Assembly: GCA_020073615.1 (NCBI GenBank) | Contig: JAIQEX010000029.1 | Location: forward strand, 1-55,942 | Length of the DNA stretch: 55,942 nt | Source of the DNA: Terriglobia bacterium | Lineage (GTDB): Bacteria; Acidobacteriota; Terriglobia; Bryobacterales; Bryobacteraceae | Direction of reading: 5' to 3' | Shown: positions 35,609 to 41,681 of the stretch, piece after piece | How positions within the stretch are numbered: position 1 is the first letter of the stretch | How the letters are laid out: the number at the start of each line of letters is the position of its first letter | Notes under the pieces: generated by a model | What the model saw: the letters and a program-made list of their open reading frames with translations, nothing else | The model's database searches: none | Told to the model about the DNA's origin: nothing | Position numbers and translations under genes: made by a program

Positions 35609-35631
35609 GGCCCTTCGGGCCGGTATTTTTT
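35609..35631 (+). terminator. Hairpin plus T6, possible terminator between pilB and pilM
   Basis: GGCCC-TTC-GGGCC (5-bp stem, TTC loop) is followed by GGTA and TTTTTT. It is a short but plausible intrinsic terminator or attenuator. It splits the LolA-pilC-pilB part from pilM-N-O-P. Confidence 0.45.
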
Positions 35632-35691
35632 GGCGGGCGACGTCGAGGAAGGTGATTATGGCTGCGGATGGCGAAGGAATCATGCTTTTAA

Positions 35692-35715
35692 CTCGGCGCC
35701 TCGGCGTCTCGGCGG
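35692..35715 (-). repeat. Three 8-bp CTCGGCGN units before pilM
   Basis: CTCGGCGC, CTCGGCGT and CTCGGCGG stand in a row, ending 7 bp before the pilM ATG. On the minus strand this reads CCGCCGAGACGCCGAG, similar in form to the GCAGAGACGCAGAG-type dispersed intergenic repeats known from several phyla. Confidence 0.6.
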
Positions 35716-35722
35716 TGAAATC

Positions 35723-36610
35723 ATGTTAGACAGGCTCAAGTCTATATTGCAGGATCCGCCGCCGGGGATGGCGTTCGAGATCACCGAGGCGGGGATCGCC
35801 GCGGCGCGCATCGGGTCGCGGGCGGAGCTGGAGTTTCAGCCGCTGAAGCCGGGGACGATCGCGGTATCGCCGCTCAAAGAAAACGTGGTGGACCCGGACG
35901 ACTTCTCGCTGGCGGTGCGGGCGCTGGCGGGGACCCAGGCCGCGCGGCGGCGGAAGGACGTGGCGCTGATTCTGCCGGACTTCAGCGCGCGGATTTCGGT
36001 GCTGGATTTCGACAGCTTTCCGGCCGACGCCAAGGACCAGCTTTCCCTCATCCGCTTCCGGCTGAAGCGGAGCGTGCCGTTCGACGTGGAATCGGCGGCG
36101 GTGAGCTACTGGCCGCACACGGCGAGCCACAAGCAGACCGATGTGGTGGTGGTGATGGCGCCGATCGAGATTGTGGCGCGCTACGAGGCGCCATTTCGCG
36201 CCGCGGGAATGAACCCGGGGCTGGTGACGACCTCTTCGCTGGCGGCGCTGGAGCTGGCGCCGGAGGCGGGTCTGAGCGTGATGGCGAAGCTGACAGGGCA
36301 CGTGCTGACCGTGCTGGTGCGTGAGAAGAGCGCGCTGAAGCTGGTGCGCTGCCTGGAGTTGCCGGCGGCGGACCTGGAGGAGATCGGGGCCGTTTTGGCG
36401 CCGACGCTGGTATTCGTGGAAGACAACCTGGGGCGGGCGGCGGAGCGGCTGATCCTGTGCGGGTTCGGGGCGCAGACAGACGAAGCGCTGCGGCGCTTTC
36501 AGGAAGATCTGGGCGTGGAAGCGGAGCCGTTGCGCTCACCGCTGGGAACGCCGGGGGAGAACAACGCGGGGCTGCTGGGGTACCTGCGGTCCATCGCGAA
36601 GAACAACTGA
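35723..36610 (+). CDS. pilM: Type IV pilus assembly protein PilM (GspL-like, actin fold)
   Basis: 295 residues from ATG 35723; upstream codons in the same frame (from 35630) cover the repeat and are not counted. Motifs of the SHS2/actin-like PilM family: FEITEAGIAAARIG, RRKDVALILPDFSARISVLDFDSFP, LIRFRLKRSVPFD, VMAPIEIVARYEAPFRAAGM and LILCGFGAQ. PilM is cytoplasmic, binds the PilN N-terminus and contacts PilB. The family's usual length is about 350, so this is a short member. It is followed 1 bp later by pilN. Confidence 0.88.
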   Translation: MLDRLKSILQDPPPGMAFEITEAGIAAARIGSRAELEFQPLKPGTIAVSPLKENVVDPDDFSLAVRALAGTQAARRRKDVALILPDFSARISVLDFDSFPADAKDQLSLIRFRLKRSVPFDVESAAVSYWPHTASHKQTDVVVVMAPIEIVARYEAPFRAAGMNPGLVTTSSLAALELAPEAGLSVMAKLTGHVLTVLVREKSALKLVRCLELPAADLEEIGAVLAPTLVFVEDNLGRAAERLILCGFGAQTDEALRRFQEDLGVEAEPLRSPLGTPGENNAGLLGYLRSIAKNN

Positions 36611-36611
36611 C

Positions 36612-37178
36612 ATGAAGATTCCCATCAATCTGTCGAGCCAGCCGTTCCGCCGCGACCGCGCCATCATGGCGGCATCGGTGGCGGTAAGCCTGCTGCTGGC
36701 GGGGACGCTGAGCGTGCTCATTTTGCTGGCGCTGTCGGACCGTGCGCAACTGGCCGCCGTGCGCAGCGACGTGGACCGGCTCAGCCAACTGGTGGCGCAG
36801 GCGGGACGGGAGCAGGCGCAGCTCGACGCGGTGCTGAAGAAGCCGGAGAATGCGCAGGTGCTGGAGCGCAGCGTGTTCCTCAATGCGCTGCTGCTGCGCA
36901 AGGGCATAAGCTGGAGCCGCATCTTCTCGGACCTGGAGAAGACCGTGCCCTACAACGTCCGGGTGATCACCATCCATCCCTCGATCAACGGGCGGGACCA
37001 GGTGACGCTCAGCATGGTGGTGGCGGCGGAGTCGTGGACGCCGGTGGTGGAGATGCTGAAGAAGCTGGAGCAGTCGCCGCTGTTCGAACATCCCACGGCG
37101 AAGACGGGCCAGCAGCCCACGCAGGGGGAGCCATTTTACCGCTTCAACGTGAGTGTGAATTATGCCCAGAAGCTTTGA
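36612..37178 (+). CDS. pilN: Type IV pilus inner-membrane protein PilN-like
   Basis: 188 residues. MKIPINLSSQPFRRDR is the classic PilN start that binds PilM (INL.SQPFR). One membrane helix (AIMAASVAVSLLLAGTLSVLILLAL) and a coiled stalk precede a ferredoxin-like domain (VPYNVRVITIHPSING...). It overlaps pilO by 17 bp. Confidence 0.88.
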   Translation: MKIPINLSSQPFRRDRAIMAASVAVSLLLAGTLSVLILLALSDRAQLAAVRSDVDRLSQLVAQAGREQAQLDAVLKKPENAQVLERSVFLNALLLRKGISWSRIFSDLEKTVPYNVRVITIHPSINGRDQVTLSMVVAAESWTPVVEMLKKLEQSPLFEHPTAKTGQQPTQGEPFYRFNVSVNYAQKL

Positions 37179-37773
37179 CATAGCGGGGAGCCTGAAGTGG
37201 AAGGATCCGCGGGTGGCGATGCGGGCCATCATCGGGACGCTGCTGGTGGCCAACCTGTCGGCGGCGGTGATCGCGTTCAAGCCGTTCGGCGGATCGGCGG
37301 AAGACCTGCGGCGGCAGCAGCATGCCCTGGGCGGGCAGTTACAGCAGTTGCAGGCGCGGCTGGCGGCGAGCAAAAGCCTGGTGGAAAAGGTGCGGACGGC
37401 GCGCAGCCAGGGCGACCAGTTTGTGGCCAGGTACTTCCTGGACGGGAGCGCGGCATCCTCGTCAATCATCTCGGAGATCTACCAGACGGCGGCGACGGCG
37501 GGGGTGAAGCTGTTGGGAACCAGCTACCAGCCGGATGAGATCGAGGGCAGCGACACGATGGAGATGCTCTCCATCAACGCCGGGGTGGAGGGCAGCTATG
37601 CGAACCTGACGAAGTTCGTGAACCTGCTGGACAAGTCCCCGCGGTTTCTGATCATCGAGAGCATGCAGGCGGCGGCGCCGCAACAGGGTCCGGGCGCCGG
37701 GGCGCAGCAGAATTTGAACGTAGTGCTGAAGATCGATACATTCGTCAACGACCAGGCGGGGGTGGCGCCATGA
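37162..37773 (+). CDS. pilO: Type IV pilus inner-membrane protein PilO-like
   Basis: 203 residues. N-terminal cytoplasmic segment, one membrane helix (AMRAIIGTLLVANLSAAVIAF), a coiled coil with QQHALGGQLQQLQARLAASK, then a ferredoxin-like domain (SSSIISEIYQTAATAGVKLLG, SYANLTKFVNLLDKSPRFLI). It forms heterodimers with PilN. It overlaps pilN by 17 bp and pilP by 4 bp. Confidence 0.87.
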   Translation: MPRSFDIAGSLKWKDPRVAMRAIIGTLLVANLSAAVIAFKPFGGSAEDLRRQQHALGGQLQQLQARLAASKSLVEKVRTARSQGDQFVARYFLDGSAASSSIISEIYQTAATAGVKLLGTSYQPDEIEGSDTMEMLSINAGVEGSYANLTKFVNLLDKSPRFLIIESMQAAAPQQGPGAGAQQNLNVVLKIDTFVNDQAGVAP

Positions 37774-38531
37774 CGCTGGGCACGGGCGACAAGAAGAAGA
37801 TGGCGTTTCTCGGGTTCCTGGCGCTGGGGGCGGGGTACGCGGTGTACAGCAACCTGCTCTCGGGGCCGTCGGCGCCGGCAACGCCGCCGGCAGCGGCGCG
37901 GAGCAACGTGAGGGCAGCCGACCCGATGACGGCGGCGGTGGCCGAACCGGTGGCAGCGGCGCCGGCGGGGCACGGGACGGCGCCGGCGGGGCAGCGGCCG
38001 GACATCAGCCGGGCGGGCGCGCGCGGGCGCGACGAAGGGTTTCATCCGGTAATACACCCCAAACGGGCGGAAGACCGTGTGGACCTGACCAACGTGGATC
38101 CGGAGTTGAAGCTGTATCTGCTGTCGAAGATCCAGGAGGTGCCGGCCGCGGGAGGCGAGCGCAACCTGTTCCAGTTCGGGCCCGCGCCGGCGCCCAAATT
38201 GGAAGCGAAGGGACCGGAGCCGAAGATTGTGGCATGGCAGGGCGCGAAGCCTCCGGAGCCCGAGGCTCCCCCGGCGCCGCCACCGCCACCGCCGCCGATC
38301 GCGCTCAAGTATTATGGCTTTTCGACGCAGCACGACAACGGGAAGAAGACGGCATTCTTCCTGGATGGCGACGAGATCATCCCGGCGGGCGAGGGCGAGA
38401 CGGTAAAGAGGCGGTACAAAGTGGTGAGCATCGGGGTGAATTCGGTGCTGATGGAGGACACGCAGGCGAAGCGCCAGCAGCGGGTGCAGTTGATGGAAGA
38501 GGTTCCGGGATCGGGTACGGGAATCGGATGA
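37770..38531 (+). CDS. PilP/GspC-like protein of the pilus complex
   Basis: 253 residues. One N-terminal helix (MAFLGFLALGAGYAVYSNLL), a ~120-residue Pro/Ala-rich linker and a C-terminal small beta domain (ALKYYGFSTQHDNGKKTAFFLDGDEIIPAGEGETVKRRYKVVSIG, cited here only for its strands: IALKYYGF, KTAFFLDGDEII, YKVVSIGVNSVLMED). This is the homology-region fold of GspC/PilP, which links the inner-membrane platform with the secretin. It has no lipobox, so it is GspC-like rather than a PilP lipoprotein. The secretin gene is not in the window. It overlaps both neighbours by 4 bp. Confidence 0.8.
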   Translation: MTLGTGDKKKMAFLGFLALGAGYAVYSNLLSGPSAPATPPAAARSNVRAADPMTAAVAEPVAAAPAGHGTAPAGQRPDISRAGARGRDEGFHPVIHPKRAEDRVDLTNVDPELKLYLLSKIQEVPAAGGERNLFQFGPAPAPKLEAKGPEPKIVAWQGAKPPEPEAPPAPPPPPPPIALKYYGFSTQHDNGKKTAFFLDGDEIIPAGEGETVKRRYKVVSIGVNSVLMEDTQAKRQQRVQLMEEVPGSGTGIG

Positions 38532-39910
38532 GAGCAGGAGAGCGGCGGAAGACGGGTGCGGATGAGCGTGGGTTTGCCATGCTCCTGGTGTTTCTGATGG
38601 CCTCCATGATTGCCATCACGCTGTACATGGAGCTACCGCGGGTGGCCTTCGAGGCGCAACGCCAGAAGGAGCAGTTGCTGGTGGAGCGCGGCGAACAGTA
38701 CAAGCGCGCCATCCAGGTCTTCTACGTAACGAACAAGACGTGGCCGTCGAAAGTGGAGGACCTGGAGAACTTCAACAACCGGCGATTCCTGCGGCACCGG
38801 TACATAGACCCGATGACGGGGAAGGACGAGTGGCGGATCATCCACATCCAGAACGGCGTCCTGACGGATTCGGTGGTGAACAAGCAGGGCAGCCAGAAGA
38901 CGGGGGCGAACGAGCCCTCGTACATCAACCAGGTGACGGCGATCGGGCAGAACCCCACGGGGCAGTCGGCGGTCAACATGGCGCTGCGGCGGCGGCCGAA
39001 TGAAGGAGCGATGCCGGCTCTGGGGCCGGACGGGCAACCCCTGGCGGGGGTGCCGGGGGCGCCGGGCGACCCGGGGAATCCGGGGAATCCGCCGGGCACG
39101 GGAACACCGGGAGATCCAGGGACGCCGGGGGCTCCAGGGACACCCGGGGTGCAGACGGGCGCTGTGCCCAATCCTGGCGGAGTGCCGCTGCCGGGAGGCG
39201 CGCCAGGAGCGGCCGGCAACCAGGCCGGCGGGCAGATTCCAGGTGCCCCCGGAGCCCCCGGGCAACCGCTACCGGGGGGCGCGCCCGGAGTGTTGATCCC
39301 GGGGATGCCGCCGGTGAGGGCGGGCACGCAGCCCCAGCCGGGCTCGGGCAGCGGGCCCGGGGCGGGCGGATCGTATCTGGGCGGCGGCGGGTCATACTTG
39401 GGGAGCACGCCAGGAATCGGCGCGGGCGGACAGCCCGCACTGGGAGCGGGGGCCCCCGGTCAGCAGCAAAACGCGGCGGCGGGAATGATCAACGATATTC
39501 TGACGCGTCCCCGCGGGGGACCGCCGGGCTCTCTCCCGGGATTTCCGGGGGTAACAGGAAATTTGCCTCCGGGCGATCCGGGGACGAGCGGTATCCAGCA
39601 GAATCCGCAGAGTGGATTCGGGCCGCAGAATCAACCAGGGCAAAATCCGCAGGGATTCGGGCCGCAAAATCCGCAGAATCCGCAGCAACGGGGGCAGGTC
39701 ATCGGGGGTGGCATGGCGGGCGTGGCCAGCACTGCCGACGCCGACGGGATCATGGTCTACAACGACCGCACGAATTACAGCGAGTGGGAGTTCATCTTCG
39801 ACCCCACGAAGTACAAGCCGCCGCCCAATCCGACCTCGGGCCCGGGGAACGTCCCGCCGGGGAACCAGCCGCCTACGCAGCCCCCCCCGCAAAACCCGCC
39901 GCGGCAGTAG
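38528..39910 (+). CDS. Pseudopilin-like protein with collagen-like Gly-X-Y tail
   Basis: 460 residues, ATG overlapping the pilP-like stop (ATGA). The N-terminus ADERGFAMLLVFLMASMIAITLY looks like a type III signal/prepilin helix after Gly15-Phe16, although the usual Glu at mature position 5 is absent, as in GspK-like minor pseudopilins. Residues ~40-140 form the globular pseudopilin part (QRQKEQLLVERGEQYKRAIQVFY, TWPSKVEDLENFNN). Residues ~170-270 are a collagen-like Gly-X-Y region with frequent GxPGxPG (e.g. GVPGAPGDPGNPG, GTPGAPGTPG), followed by Gly/Asn/Gln-rich repeats (QNPQGFGPQNPQ) and a Pro-rich end. The gene ends a seven-gene pilus operon. A collagen tail on a pseudopilin suggests a long, flexible fibre or tip adhesin. 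Confidence 0.82.
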   Translation: MRAGERRKTGADERGFAMLLVFLMASMIAITLYMELPRVAFEAQRQKEQLLVERGEQYKRAIQVFYVTNKTWPSKVEDLENFNNRRFLRHRYIDPMTGKDEWRIIHIQNGVLTDSVVNKQGSQKTGANEPSYINQVTAIGQNPTGQSAVNMALRRRPNEGAMPALGPDGQPLAGVPGAPGDPGNPGNPPGTGTPGDPGTPGAPGTPGVQTGAVPNPGGVPLPGGAPGAAGNQAGGQIPGAPGAPGQPLPGGAPGVLIPGMPPVRAGTQPQPGSGSGPGAGGSYLGGGGSYLGSTPGIGAGGQPALGAGAPGQQQNAAAGMINDILTRPRGGPPGSLPGFPGVTGNLPPGDPGTSGIQQNPQSGFGPQNQPGQNPQGFGPQNPQNPQQRGQVIGGGMAGVASTADADGIMVYNDRTNYSEWEFIFDPTKYKPPPNPTSGPGNVPPGNQPPTQPPPQNPPRQ

Positions 39911-39958
39911 CAGCCAAATTACCGCTTGCTGAGGGTCCACCCGCGCCAAACTTGCAGC

Positions 39959-41115
39959 TCACATCCAAGGTGTGGCCGGGCAGAGGTTCTGTCCCTCGGC
40001 ATTGCCGCTGACGGTCCCGACTACGCCGTTGATGACCGCAGTGGCGGGCGCGGGCTCGCATTTCAGTCCTGCGCCGCCGTTGTTGATTACCTGGCTCGAT
40101 CCGGGAGGCATGAACCGGGCCACACTATGGTCAAGGATGTTAATCCCGCTTCTTCCGTTCCCGCGGATGATCGATCGGGACATTTTCAAAGCCGAGGCGC
40201 CAACAAGGTAAACTCCGTCTCCCGAGTTGTTCTCGACAATGCCGTCTTGGATCAGGAGGCTGCCTCCGTACCCGACATGAATGCCCCTCTCGTTGTTGGC
40301 GATCCGCCCACTGAGTTCCGCACGGCCCCCATCCACCACCACCCCCCCTGACAGGATTGGATCAGGCCGCCCACTGCGATTACTACCGTTCCGCCGGTGA
40401 ACGCGTAGGCTCCGCTGGCGGCGGTCGATCCACACTCCACCGTGGCGTGATCGACCGTGATCGAGCCGCCTTCTCTGGCCGTCAGCGCATTGAAACTGCC
40501 GCCCGCGTTGCGGACCACGGTTCCCTCCGTCAGCATCAACTGCCCGCCTTGGTCCACCCAGCCGGCGTTACTCACGCTGTTGAGAACGCGGCTCCCCGAT
40601 ATCCATAGGCTCCCGTTGCTCTGGACCAACAACGCATTCTCCGAGACGTTCTCAACGGTCGAGCTGGACAGACGCCCCGAGGCATTCATGGTGACTGATA
40701 CTCCGGTCCGCTGCCCACCGGTGACCAGCAGGTCTGAGGCGGTGAAGGAGGCGCCACCGGTTGCCGCCAGCCCCACTGCGCCACCGTCCAGCCGCATCCG
40801 GTTGAGCACCACGCGGCGTGCCCCGTCAATCGACAACACGGTGCCGGAGCCTGGCGGCAACCGAAGCCCATCAGTCGCCGTGGTCCCCCGCAGGGTGAGA
40901 TCGTCCCGCGTGATCAGCACCGGCTCGGTGCATACGCCTTGTATGTTGACCGTCGCCGGGCGGGGCAGCACTTCCAGGGCCTTTAGGATCGATCCCACTT
41001 TCTGGCCCGCCGCACAGTTCACTGTGAGAGTGATTTGCGGCAGGATCTGGGCCGGCGCGCCGCTGACCAGCAAGCAGGCCGCGACCGTCAGAAAACAATA
41101 GTTACGTCGCTCCAT
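39959..41115 (-). pseudogene. Secreted right-handed beta-helix protein, broken at a G7 tract
   Basis: The upper part runs from ATG 41115, with GGAGG upstream, in one frame to ~40350. The signal peptide is NYCFLTVAACLLVSGAPA, then QI. Typical right-handed beta-helix coils follow (LNRMRLDGGAVGLAATGGASFTASDLLVTGG in part). After the tract the continuation is in another frame to 39959: GVVVDGGRAELSGRIANN, GIHVGYGGSLLIQDG, GDGVYLVGASALKMS. At 40342-40348 lie seven C (seven G on the coding strand). Eight G would join both frames as CQGGVVVDGG and give 385 residues. So this is a one-base loss: an assembly or sequencing slip, a real mutation, or phase variation. Pectate-lyase-like or adhesin-type folds share this helix; no catalytic motif was seen. 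Confidence 0.82.
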
Positions 41116-41272
41116 TTTGCCACCTCCCATGGCAAAGCCAGGATTCCCAGTCTGGTTTCCTGGCCCGAATCGTTTCCGCCAGAGATTATAGGGCCCGTTT
41201 ATCCTGAATAGCAAGGACGGCGAAATTGGCTGGCCCCTCTTTGGATATGGCCTCTCGTGTAACCCCTGCACC

Positions 41273-41319
41273 TTGCATCTTTGATCCAGATTTGATATAA
41301 CGAATTTCGATATATCAAA
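41273..41319 (+). promoter_or_regulatory. padR promoter with 29-bp dyad operator
   Basis: TTGCAT (41273-41278), a 17-bp spacer and TATAAC (41296-41301) make a good sigma70-type promoter. The -10 lies inside a 29-bp dyad (41291-41319): TTTGATAT-AA-CGAA-T-TTCG-AT-ATATCAAA, with one mismatch. PadR proteins bind such AT-rich dyads as dimers and repress their own operon, so the padR-ADOP pair downstream is likely autoregulated. The intergenic space from 41116 to 41327 also holds the start region of the divergent beta-helix gene. Confidence 0.8.
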
Positions 41320-41327
41320 AGTTGATC

Positions 41328-41681
41328 ATGCCAAGCGAGATCCAGAAAAAGCTGCCGCTGCTGCCGGCGGTGTTTCACATCATGCTGGCCCTGGCCGATG
41401 GCGAGAAGCACGGCTACGGCATCAAACGGGAGGTGGAGTTTCGTACTGGCGGGGTTGTATCTCTCGGACCTGGAACGCTTTATGGGACTTTGCAGCGGAT
41501 GCTGGCGGAGGAGTTGATCGCCGAGTGCGGAGAGCGGTCCGATGCCGAGGGCGAGCGGCGGCGCTATTACCGCCTGACGGAGGCGGGACGGCAACTGGCG
41601 GCCGCCGAGGCCGGGAGGCTCGAGAACCTGGTGCAGGTGGCGCGGGTCAAAGCGATCCTGGCGACACCGGGGAATGCCTGA
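41328..41681 (+). CDS. PadR-family transcriptional repressor
   Basis: 117 residues from ATG 41328; a TTG six bases upstream is an alternative. N-terminal winged helix: KLPLLPAVFHIMLALADGEKHGYGIKREV and SLGPGTLYGTLQRMLAEELI, wing with ERRRYYRLTEAG, then the dimerisation helix. This is a short PadR of the kind often set before ADOP permeases in this phylum. The stop overlaps the permease ATG by one base (TGATG), indicating translational coupling. It likely controls the dyad at 41291-41319; the inducer is unknown. Confidence 0.93.
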   Translation: MPSEIQKKLPLLPAVFHIMLALADGEKHGYGIKREVEFRTGGVVSLGPGTLYGTLQRMLAEELIAECGERSDAEGERRRYYRLTEAGRQLAAAEAGRLENLVQVARVKAILATPGNA

